This document shows positions 53,988-61,700 of a DNA stretch of 64,000 nucleotides, piece by piece. Source of the DNA: Actinomadura luteofluorescens (GTDB lineage Bacteria; Actinomycetota; Actinomycetes; Streptosporangiales; Streptosporangiaceae); assembly GCF_013409365.1 (NCBI RefSeq), contig NZ_JACCBA010000001.1:3596001-3660000 (forward strand). The letters run 5' to 3'. The notes under the pieces are model-generated. The model was not told the origin of the DNA. It ran no database searches and saw only the letters and a list, made by a program, of their open reading frames with translations. The translations under genes were made by a program, and so were the position numbers. The first letter of the stretch is position 1, and the number at the start of each line of letters is the position of its first letter.

Positions 53988-54626
53988 ATGGCAGCGAACA
54001 CGAGTGCGCGCCGGAGCCAGCAGGAACGCACCAGGGCGACGACGGGCGCCCTGGTCGCGGCGGCTCGTGAGCTCTTCGTCGATGACGGGTTCTCCGCCAC
54101 CACCCTGGACGCGATCTGCGCCAGGGCCAGGGTGACGCGCGGCGCCTTCTACCACCACTTCAGCAACAAGGAGCACATCTTCCGCGAGGTCTACGCCGCC
54201 GAGCAGGAGAGGCTCGCCGCCGTCGTCCGGCAGGCGTTCCGGGCCGAGCGGGATCCGTGGGACGGCGTGTTCGCGGGCTGCCGCGCCCTGCTGGAGGCGT
54301 CGCTGGAGCCCGACGTCCGCCGGATCACCCTGCTGGAGGCGCCGGGGGCGCTCGGCTGGTCCGCCATGCGCGACGTCCAGGCGGGTTGCAAGGACCAGAT
54401 GCGGCGCGGGCTGGCCATCGCGGTCGAGGCCGGGTGCATCTCCGAACGGCCGCTGGATCCCGCCACCTCGCTGCTGTACGGCGGGATCTGCGAAACAGCC
54501 CTGGACATCGCGCGCACCACTGACCAGCGTGCCGCGTTGGACGGCTCACTGGCGGAGCTCCGGTTGGTGCTCGCCGGCGTCTCCGGCCGTGCGACCGCCG
54601 GCTGCGCCCACACGGACCGTCCCTGA
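53988..54626 (+). CDS. TetR-family regulator
   Basis: A 212-residue protein. HTH at about 20-66: ATTGALVAAARELFVDDGFSATTLDAICARARVTRGAFYHHFSNKEHIFREVY. The C-terminal ligand domain (about 75-205) includes RRITLLEAPGALGWSAMRDVQAGCK. GGGAGGAGACGCGG precedes the ATG. Last gene of the operon, 88 bases after the hydrolase. It probably represses the operon at the palindrome 51712-51730 and is induced by a substrate or product of its enzymes. Confidence 0.92.
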   Translation: MAANTSARRSQQERTRATTGALVAAARELFVDDGFSATTLDAICARARVTRGAFYHHFSNKEHIFREVYAAEQERLAAVVRQAFRAERDPWDGVFAGCRALLEASLEPDVRRITLLEAPGALGWSAMRDVQAGCKDQMRRGLAIAVEAGCISERPLDPATSLLYGGICETALDIARTTDQRAALDGSLAELRLVLAGVSGRATAGCAHTDRP

Positions 54627-54702
54627 TCCCCTCCGGGCCTCTGACCCGGCGTCACGAGCGGCGACTGCCCCGAGTCCGCGCGGTACGCGTTCGCCGAGGC
54701 GG

Positions 54703-57057
54703 TCAGTCGACCATGAGCCAGCCGCGCACCTCGGCCTCGTGGTCGATGAAGCGGTCGCCGGAGACGTCGATGACGACCTTGTCGATGGCGCCTCCGGTGA
54801 ACCGGAACGGCGGCCGGTAGTCGGGGGTGACGGGCGAGCCGTCGGCACGGCCCACGCAGATCCCGTCCCCGACGGGGCAGAAGTAGCTGGGCTGGGTGAT
54901 GATGCGGGCGTCGGCCACCTGGCGCTCGTTCACGTACAGGGTGAGGAGGCCCGACATCCCGGGCATCTCGGGGTCGGTGCCACGTTCCTCGGCCTTGAAC
55001 TCGGCCGTGAACGTGTGCCTGCCCCGCTCAAGGGACAGGTCGGCGGTGACGACCTGCAGGCGGCTGCCCACCCAGTTGTAGGCGTACGTCAGGCGGCCGT
55101 CCTTGATGTACAGGCTGTGCCCGCCGGAGACACCGCCATGGGCGAACAGGACGCCCTCGACGTCGTCCGAGTGGAGTTCGACCCCGGCGACGATGGTGTA
55201 CGACCGGCCGTTCGTCATGACGCCTGACTGCTCGGGCACCGGCGCGCAGTCGGGGTAGTAGACGTAGCGGTCGCGGCGCGGTGTGCCCTGCGGCCGTTCG
55301 GCGAGGGTCTGCTCCAACGCGGTGCGGTCGTCGAGCGGAAGCCCGTTGTAGAGGCCGGCGTGGTAGTGCCACAGGCCCTTGAGCCGCTCCAGCCGCTCGG
55401 GCTCCCGGGCGGCCAGGTTCGTGCTCTGGGCGCGGTCGCGGGTGAGGTCGTAGATCTCCCACTCGTCTTCCTCGAACCTGCCCCAGCCGCTCAGGGGCGG
55501 GTGGACGGTGCAGGCCAGCCACCCGTCATGGTAGATCGCGCGCTGCCCCAGCATCGCGTAGAACTGCGTGAGCTTCCCCGGCGCCGAGGGGTCGGTGACG
55601 GAGGCCGCGAAGCTCCGCCCCTCGATCGGGCTCTGCGGGCGTCCCCTCAGAACCTCCGGGGGCTCGACGCCCAGCAGGTCGTAGAGCGTCGGCGTGACGT
55701 CGACCGCGTGGACGTACTGGTGGCGCACCTGGCCGCGGGCCTTGATCTTGGCGGGCCAGGCGACCAGGCACATGTCCGCGACGCCGCCCTCGTACCCGGC
55801 CCAGCGCTTCCAGTACGGGAACGGGGTGTCGAACGCCCACGCCCACCCGGTGTTGTAGTGGTTGTAGGAGGTGGGGCCGCCGAGTTCGTCGATGTGCTCC
55901 AGGGACAGCTCGGCGGGGGTGGGCAGGCCGTTGAAGAACCGCCACTCGTTGAACGTCCCGTCCGGGCCGCCCTCGCCGCTGCCGCCGTTGTCGGAGACCG
56001 CCACGATGATCGTGTTGTCGAGCTCGCCGGAGGACTCCAGGAAGTCGATCACCCGGCCGAGCTGGTCGTCGGAGTAGGACACGTAGCCGGCGAAGACCTC
56101 CGCCATCCGGGCGAACAGCCGCCGCTCCCCCTCGCTCAGGGAGTCCCACGGACGGACCGTGTCGAGCTCCGGCCACGGCTGCCCCGCCGGGCCCGTCGCG
56201 TCCGGCTCGCCGTGCGGGTTGATCGGGGAGAGCTCGGTGTCCTCGGGCAACAGGCCGATCTCCTTCTGACGGCGCAGGATCTCGGGCCGGATCGCCTCGT
56301 AACCCTCGTCGAAGACCCCCTTGTACCTGTCGGCCCACTCCGTGAAGACGTGGTGCGGCGCATGGGCCGCGTCCAGCGCCAGGTACATGAAGAACGGCTT
56401 GTCCGGCTGGACGGCCTTGGCGTCACGGATGAACTGAATGGCCTTGTCGGACAGGTCCTTGGCTATGTGGTAGCCCTCCTCGGGCGTCCCCGGCGTGGCG
56501 ACCTGGTGGTTGTCGTGGACCAGGGTCGGATACCAGGAGCTCGATTCGCCGTTGAGGAAGCCGTAGAACCGCTCGAACCCGCACCCGAGCGGCCAGCGCC
56601 CCTTGTAGGCGGCCATGCTGGTCTCCCACCCGGGCGCCAGATGCCATTTGCCGACGCAGTAGGTGTTGTAGCCGCGCTCGGCCAGGACTTCGGAGATGAA
56701 CCCGTTCCCCTCGGGGATGCGGGTGGAGATCCCGGGGAAACCGGCGCCGAACTCGGCGACCGTGGCCATTCCGTTCGACGTCGCGTTCCGGCCGTTCAGC
56801 AGCGAGGCCCTGCTCGGCGAGCACAGCGCGGTGGTGTGGAAATTCGAGTAGCGCAGGCCCAGGTTCGCGATCCGGGTCATCGTCGGCGTCTTCACCGGGC
56901 CGCCGTAGCAGTCCATCGTCCCGTACCCGACGTCGTCCCACACGATCACCAGCACGTTCGGGGACCCCTTGGGCGCCCACGGGGACAGGAACGGCTCCCA
57001 GTCCGGCTCCGAATCACGGATGTCCAGAGCGATCCTGCCCTTGAAGCCCTTCGCCAT
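54703..57057 (-). CDS. Arylsulfatase-family sulfatase with C-terminal beta domain
   Basis: The 784-residue protein has no signal peptide. The metal-binding Asp pair is VIVWDDVGYG (D41, D42). The active-site cysteine C79 lies in ALCSPSRASLLNGRNA, the C-x-P-x-R motif that formylglycine-generating enzyme converts. WHLAPGW, DNGGSGEGG and GYEGGVADMCLVAWPAKI are later active-site elements. The segment after about residue 560 is a concanavalin-like beta domain (YTIVAGVELHSDDVEGVLFAHGG). It hydrolyses sulfate esters, probably of large sulfated aromatics or sterols. ATG 57057 follows GGGAGAGG. The sulfotransferase at 25.4 kb is the opposite reaction but not linked. Confidence 0.9.
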   Translation of the reverse strand: MAKGFKGRIALDIRDSEPDWEPFLSPWAPKGSPNVLVIVWDDVGYGTMDCYGGPVKTPTMTRIANLGLRYSNFHTTALCSPSRASLLNGRNATSNGMATVAEFGAGFPGISTRIPEGNGFISEVLAERGYNTYCVGKWHLAPGWETSMAAYKGRWPLGCGFERFYGFLNGESSSWYPTLVHDNHQVATPGTPEEGYHIAKDLSDKAIQFIRDAKAVQPDKPFFMYLALDAAHAPHHVFTEWADRYKGVFDEGYEAIRPEILRRQKEIGLLPEDTELSPINPHGEPDATGPAGQPWPELDTVRPWDSLSEGERRLFARMAEVFAGYVSYSDDQLGRVIDFLESSGELDNTIIVAVSDNGGSGEGGPDGTFNEWRFFNGLPTPAELSLEHIDELGGPTSYNHYNTGWAWAFDTPFPYWKRWAGYEGGVADMCLVAWPAKIKARGQVRHQYVHAVDVTPTLYDLLGVEPPEVLRGRPQSPIEGRSFAASVTDPSAPGKLTQFYAMLGQRAIYHDGWLACTVHPPLSGWGRFEEDEWEIYDLTRDRAQSTNLAAREPERLERLKGLWHYHAGLYNGLPLDDRTALEQTLAERPQGTPRRDRYVYYPDCAPVPEQSGVMTNGRSYTIVAGVELHSDDVEGVLFAHGGVSGGHSLYIKDGRLTYAYNWVGSRLQVVTADLSLERGRHTFTAEFKAEERGTDPEMPGMSGLLTLYVNERQVADARIITQPSYFCPVGDGICVGRADGSPVTPDYRPPFRFTGGAIDKVVIDVSGDRFIDHEAEVRGWLMVD

Positions 57058-57191
57058 GACGCCTCTCCCCCGCGTGCGCTTCCTCCGCTCACCGGTGCGC
57101 TGCCGCCGGATACGTTCCCTCCGTGGGCGGCGGCGGTACCGGCACCGCGTCAAGGCCTCGCGATGAAATGGTCACCTCGGGGCGGCGCGCC

Positions 57192-57716
57192 TCATGCGGG
57201 AGTGGTGCCGGCGGCGTGGTTCAGAGCGGTGTTCTCGGTCCTGATGCGGATTCTCAGGAGGCCCAGGTTCACGACGGTGAACAGCAGGGCGGTGATCCAG
57301 CAGGTGTGCACCAGCGGCAGGGCGATGCCCTCGACGACGACCGCGACGTAGTTGGGGTGGCGCAGCCGGCGGTAGGGGCCCCGGTCAACCAGCGGCAGGT
57401 GCGGGACGATGATGACGCGGGTGTTCCACCGTCTGCCGAGGGTGGCGATGCACCACCAGCGCAGCCCCTGGGCCAGGACGGCGAGGGCCAGCATCGACCA
57501 GCCCAGGATCGGGACGAACGGGCGGTCGAGCAGCCGCGCTTCGAGCAGCGCGCCGCCGAGGAGGCCGACCTGGGCGGCGACGATCCCCAGGTAGTGCCCG
57601 CGGCCGTACTCCACACCGCCCCTGCTCCTCGCCCAGGCCTGGTTCCGGCGCGCCACGATCAGCTCGGCGATCCGCTCGGCCCCGACGAGCGCGATGAGCA
57701 GCGTGAACCCGATCAC
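57192..57716 (-). CDS. Isoprenylcysteine carboxyl methyltransferase-type membrane methyltransferase
   Basis: A 174-residue protein with five hydrophobic helices. WCIATLGRRWNTRVIIVPHLPLVDRGPYRRLRHPNYVAVVVEGIALPLVHT is the ICMT signature; the RHPNY block binds S-adenosylmethionine at the membrane face. In actinomycetes such proteins next to type III polyketide synthases (SrsB type) O-methylate alkylresorcinol products. Its start lies five bases after the synthase stop, so the two are an operon. Confidence 0.88.
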   Translation of the reverse strand: MIGFTLLIALVGAERIAELIVARRNQAWARSRGGVEYGRGHYLGIVAAQVGLLGGALLEARLLDRPFVPILGWSMLALAVLAQGLRWWCIATLGRRWNTRVIIVPHLPLVDRGPYRRLRHPNYVAVVVEGIALPLVHTCWITALLFTVVNLGLLRIRIRTENTALNHAAGTTPA

Positions 57717-57720
57717 GGGT

Positions 57721-58800
57721 TCACCAGCGCAGCAGGAGCAGTTCGGCGGAGAACCCGGGGCCGAGCGCCATCAGCAGCCCGGGTTCGCCGTCCGGCGGAC
57801 GGCGCCGTTCGATCGTCTCCTGCAGCACGTTGAGCACCGAGACCGAGGACAGGTTGCCGACCCTCTGCAGGGATTCCCAGGTCAGGTCGAGTTCGCCGTT
57901 CCCGAGGGCGAAGGCCTCGGCGATCGTCTCGATCACCTTCGGCCCCCCGGGGTGGCAGACCCACGAGGTCACCTCGCCGGGAGACAGACCGTGCTCACCG
58001 AGGAAGGCGGTGACGTCGCCGGCCAGCGTCGCCTCGACGTGGTCGACCAGGTCGGCGGCCAGGACGATCCGGAAGCCGTGCTCACCGACGTCCCATCCCA
58101 TGAGCCGCTGGGTGCCGGGATAGAGCTTGCTGCGGGTCGCGACGACCTGCGGCCCCCAGCGGACCGGCAGCCCCGGACCGGTCTCGCGGTCGCCCCCGAC
58201 CGCCACGGCGGCCGCGGCGCCGTCCCCGAACAGGCCGCTGGCCACCAGGTTGGCCAGCGAGCCGTCGTCGCGCTGCGCCGTCAGCGAGCACAACTCGACG
58301 CAGACCAGCACCGCCACCTGGTCGGGCCACGCGCGCAGGTAGTCGTACAGCCGCGACAGTCCCACGGCACCGGCCGCGCATCCCAGCCCGAAGATCGGTA
58401 CCCGCTTGACGTCGTCCCGCAGGCCCAGGCGCTGGGCCAGGGACGCGTCCAGCGAGGGGGTGGCGACCCCGGTCGAGGAGCAGAAGACCAGCTGGTCGAC
58501 CTGCGACGCGTCGACCCCGGACGCCTCCAGCGCGCCCCGGGCGGCCCGCTCCCCGAGGGCCAGCGCGGTTTCGGCGTAGACGCCGTTCGCCGTGGTGAAA
58601 CCGTCGAGGTTCGCGTACTTCTCGATCGGCAGGGCCAGGTACCGGCCCATCACCCGGGTGGCGGAGTGGAAACGCTCCACCACCCGCCGATCGGCCGCGG
58701 TCGCCTCGACGACCGCCTCGGTGATCTCACGCTGGTCGTAGTGATGTTCCGGCAGGACGGTCTGAACAGCCCCTACACGCACAGCTCCCCCTAAGGCCAC
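57721..58800 (-). CDS. Type III polyketide synthase (chalcone/alkylresorcinol synthase fold)
   Basis: A 359-residue homodimeric thiolase fold. The catalytic triad is Cys141 in FGLGCAAGAVGLSR, His283 in CHPGGPK and Asn316 in GNLSSVSVLN. LVFCSSTGVATPSLDASLAQRLGL and the C-terminal GPGFSAELLLLRW are type III PKS blocks. With an ICMT-type methyltransferase downstream the set resembles srsAB, whose products are alkylresorcinols built from fatty acyl starters and malonyl/methylmalonyl-CoA. No srsC-type hydroxylase is visible. Start GTG 58800 follows GGGAGG closely; a GTG at 58782 with AGGGGGAG is an alternative. Confidence 0.92.
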   Translation of the reverse strand: MALGGAVRVGAVQTVLPEHHYDQREITEAVVEATAADRRVVERFHSATRVMGRYLALPIEKYANLDGFTTANGVYAETALALGERAARGALEASGVDASQVDQLVFCSSTGVATPSLDASLAQRLGLRDDVKRVPIFGLGCAAGAVGLSRLYDYLRAWPDQVAVLVCVELCSLTAQRDDGSLANLVASGLFGDGAAAAVAVGGDRETGPGLPVRWGPQVVATRSKLYPGTQRLMGWDVGEHGFRIVLAADLVDHVEATLAGDVTAFLGEHGLSPGEVTSWVCHPGGPKVIETIAEAFALGNGELDLTWESLQRVGNLSSVSVLNVLQETIERRRPPDGEPGLLMALGPGFSAELLLLRW

Positions 58801-58884
58801 CCTCCCGCCCCTTACCCATCGGTGCGGCTTGTACCAGCCGGACGGGTTCGATGGGGCGATCAGGTGGCCCGTGAAAGGGGATGC

Positions 58885-59775
58885 TCACGCAGCGGGCAGC
58901 ACGTTCAGCCGCTGCAGCAACTCGCGCGAGACCGTGGCGCGCTTGGCGGCGTCGCCGTCCTTCACGACGTCGAGGTTCAGCGCGAAGGTGTAGACGCGTC
59001 CGTCGCGCTCGACCCACCCGGCCCACCAGCCGGTGCCGGGGCCGGGGGCGTTCTGCCAGCCCGACTTCGCGTACAGCTTGTACCCGTCCTTCTCCTCCTG
59101 CTTGATCAGGTCGCGGACGGTGCGCTGGTGCTCGCGCGAGGCGGGCAGGCGTTGCGCCGCCAGCCGCTCCATGAACCGGGTCTGCTCCACCGCCGAGATC
59201 TCCAGCGGGCCGTCCAGCCAGAACCGGTCCACCTTCGGCCCGGTCTGGCGGTTGCCGTAGCCGAACCGGTGGAGCCACTGCCGTTCGCGCTTCAGGCCGA
59301 TACGGCGGGCGATCACCTGGAACGCCGCGGCGTTGGAGATGCGGATGGCCTCCCGCATCGTCATGTCCTGCTCCCATTCGGGGAACGGCTGCGGCGTCCC
59401 GTCCCAGGGGATCACCTCGTCGGGGCTCTTGACCACCCCGGTCTCCAGGGCGACCAGCGCATGCGGGACCTTGAAGGAGGAGGCGGGCACCAGCCGGGTC
59501 TCGGCGCGCCGCCGGTCCACCACGGTCGTGTTCCGGGTCTTCACGTCCAGCAGCGCGAACGAGCCGTGCACGCCCGCCGCGTCGAAGACGGCCAGCAGAT
59601 CGTCGCGTACGGTGACGCCGGGCCGGATCTGATCGGTGGCGGCGACGACGGCGGCGCCGCGCGGGGGCGAGTCCTGGGCGCCCGCGCCGCACGCGGCGGT
59701 GCCGAAGAGGGTGAGCGCGGCGAGGGCGGTGGCACCCAGCCGGACGCGCGTAGTTCCGGAAGAAGGCTTGATCAT
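58885..59775 (-). CDS. Class D beta-lactamase-like lipoprotein
   Basis: A 296-residue protein. A lipoprotein signal (lipobox TAAC, Cys29) is followed by the class D fold. Motifs are S99-S-F-K102 (nucleophile and carbamylatable Lys), S147-N-A149 in place of S-x-V, Y173-G-N175 and K237-S-G239. The block WLHRFGYGNRQTG matches OXA enzymes. The V-to-A change in the second motif makes true beta-lactamase activity uncertain; class D relatives also include penicillin sensors and penicillin-binding-like domains. The product would sit on the outer face of the membrane. It lies 85 bases downstream of nothing co-directional except the synthase start region, so it is monocistronic. Confidence 0.88.
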   Translation of the reverse strand: MIKPSSGTTRVRLGATALAALTLFGTAACGAGAQDSPPRGAAVVAATDQIRPGVTVRDDLLAVFDAAGVHGSFALLDVKTRNTTVVDRRRAETRLVPASSFKVPHALVALETGVVKSPDEVIPWDGTPQPFPEWEQDMTMREAIRISNAAAFQVIARRIGLKRERQWLHRFGYGNRQTGPKVDRFWLDGPLEISAVEQTRFMERLAAQRLPASREHQRTVRDLIKQEEKDGYKLYAKSGWQNAPGPGTGWWAGWVERDGRVYTFALNLDVVKDGDAAKRATVSRELLQRLNVLPAA

Positions 59776-60026
59776 GAGGTCACTCGATCATCGCGCGACC
59801 CCTCCTGTCCAATATGGATATCAATCACCGATCAGGATCGAATTACATATCATTGCCGGTCAGCGTCGTGATCTCACGATTTCGGGAGGGTCTCGTCGGC
59901 AAGGTTCGAACATCCAATGAGAGGGACCGGCTCGCCGGTCGGCCTCGTGCGGTCACGCAGACACAGTTGTCTGCCAGTTGGTCGGAACACCTTCTTCCGG
60001 CCGTTTCACACCGATAGGTTCTGCTC

Positions 60027-61574
60027 ATGGGCTGGGACGGTGACGGGGTGCTGGCGGGCCGGTACCGGAACCTCGGCCGGATCGGCCAGGGCGGCATGGG
60101 CTCGGTGTGGCGCGCCCATGACATCGACCTCGACCGCGAGGTCGCCGTCAAGGAGCTCCGGGTGCCCGAACAGGCCACCGACCAGGAGCGGCGCGTCTGG
60201 TACGCCCGGATGGAACGCGAGGCCCGCGCCGCCGCGCGCCTGAGGCACACCGGCATCGTCACCGTCTACGACCGGGTGACGAGCGACGACGGCCGTCCCT
60301 GGATCGTCATGGAGCTGGTCCGCGGGCGCTCCCTCGAACAGCTGCTGGCCGAGCGGCCGGCGCTTCCCCCGGACCAGGTCGCCGCGATCGGGCTCGCGAT
60401 GCTGGACGCCCTTTCGGCCGCCCACGCGCAGGGCGTCGTCCACCGCGACGTCAAGCCCGCCAACGTGCTCCTCGAAGGCGACCGGGTCCTGCTCACCGAC
60501 TTCGGCATCGCCGCGCTGGAGGGCGACGTCACCATCACCCGGTCGGGGATGGTGCTGGGCACGCCCGCCTACATGTCCCCCGAACAGGTGGAGGGCAAGG
60601 CCGTCACCCCGGCCTCTGACCTGTGGTCCCTGGCCGCCACCCTGTATGCGGCGGTCGAGGGGCGCCGTCCCTTCGACGGGCCCAGCCATGGAGCCGTCTT
60701 CGTCGCGATCGCCACCCGGCAGCCGCCACCGCCGCGGTGCGGTGGGCCGCTGGCGCGGGTCCTGAACGGACTGCTCCGCAAGGAACCGGACGACCGCCTC
60801 TCACCCGCCCAGGTCCGCGACCTGCTCAACGCCGCCCTGAACCCCACCGCTGACGCCGCCGCCACCGCGGCCGACGCCGGACCGCCCATCCCCCACCGCC
60901 CGCACCGCACCGCACTCCTCCACCCGCCTTCCAGAGAAATCCCGCTCCCCCGCCACCGAACGGTCCTCGTCAGAGCCGCCCTTCTGTTCACCGCGCTCGC
61001 CGTTCTGGTCTTCCTCGCCGCGCCATGGAGCGATTCCAGTGGGGATTTCCCTCTGGACACGGACGTGGGTAAGCGGATCATCCTGCTGCTACCAGTGGTC
61101 GCCGCGTTCGTCCTCATGTGCGGGCTCTGGTTCCTGCCGCACAGGCCGACGCTCGTCCTCGTCCTCGTGTTCGCGATCCTCGGCGGACTCCATCTGGAAC
61201 CCCTCATCGTGCACGTGTACCGAACGTCCGGCACCGTCTCGGTCATCGAGCCCAACATCGGTTTTGAGATCTCCTGGACGCTGAGCACGCTCGCGTTCAT
61301 GTTCGCCTTCACCGCGGCGAACCCATCGCTCGCCGGACGGGTGACGGCCCCGCCCGCCCGCTTCGCCCTGCTCACGGTGGCCGTGCTCGTCGAAGGCCTG
61401 GTGGCCCTGCTCTGGGTCATGCCCATCTACTGGGCGGCGGGAAAAGGCCTGGACCTGGACCTGGACCGCCACGCCGCCCTCATCGCCCTTCTCATGCTCC
61501 TGGGCCTGGTCTGGTTCGGCGTCCAGCCGTTCATCTGGTCGGGCAAGATCAGATCCGAGTTCTCCCGCCACTGA
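60027..61574 (+). CDS. Ser/Thr protein kinase with polytopic membrane C-terminus
   Basis: A 515-residue protein. The kinase domain (about 10-270) has IGQGGMGSVWRAHD, EVAVKELRV lysine, VVHRDVKPANVLL, LLTDFGIAAL, SGMVLGTPAYMSPEQ and SDLWSLAATLYAAVEGRRPF. A Pro/His-rich juxtamembrane part follows. Then come five or six hydrophobic helices (about 310-330, 345-365, 370-390, 415-435, 450-475, 485-505), with the loop DTDVGKR between the first two. Receptor kinases of this phylum usually have one TM and an outer sensor; here the C-terminus is an unrecognised membrane domain. The 250-base upstream gap has an A/T-rich promoter patch (59815-59870). Confidence 0.88.
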   Translation: MGWDGDGVLAGRYRNLGRIGQGGMGSVWRAHDIDLDREVAVKELRVPEQATDQERRVWYARMEREARAAARLRHTGIVTVYDRVTSDDGRPWIVMELVRGRSLEQLLAERPALPPDQVAAIGLAMLDALSAAHAQGVVHRDVKPANVLLEGDRVLLTDFGIAALEGDVTITRSGMVLGTPAYMSPEQVEGKAVTPASDLWSLAATLYAAVEGRRPFDGPSHGAVFVAIATRQPPPPRCGGPLARVLNGLLRKEPDDRLSPAQVRDLLNAALNPTADAAATAADAGPPIPHRPHRTALLHPPSREIPLPRHRTVLVRAALLFTALAVLVFLAAPWSDSSGDFPLDTDVGKRIILLLPVVAAFVLMCGLWFLPHRPTLVLVLVFAILGGLHLEPLIVHVYRTSGTVSVIEPNIGFEISWTLSTLAFMFAFTAANPSLAGRVTAPPARFALLTVAVLVEGLVALLWVMPIYWAAGKGLDLDLDRHAALIALLMLLGLVWFGVQPFIWSGKIRSEFSRH

Positions 61575-61700
61575 CCGGACATGTCGTGCGCGGCGCCCGC
61601 GACCGAGGTCGCGGTCCGTTCCCGTGTTGCGGAACCGATCATGGAGGCGGGCCGTCGCAGGGTTTCGCGGTCGTTCAGGAAAGCAGGGACGAAGGACGAG

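Noticed and set aside
55360..57351. A 663-residue open frame on the plus strand
   Set aside because: Mirror of the sulfatase gene; no start signal or domain.
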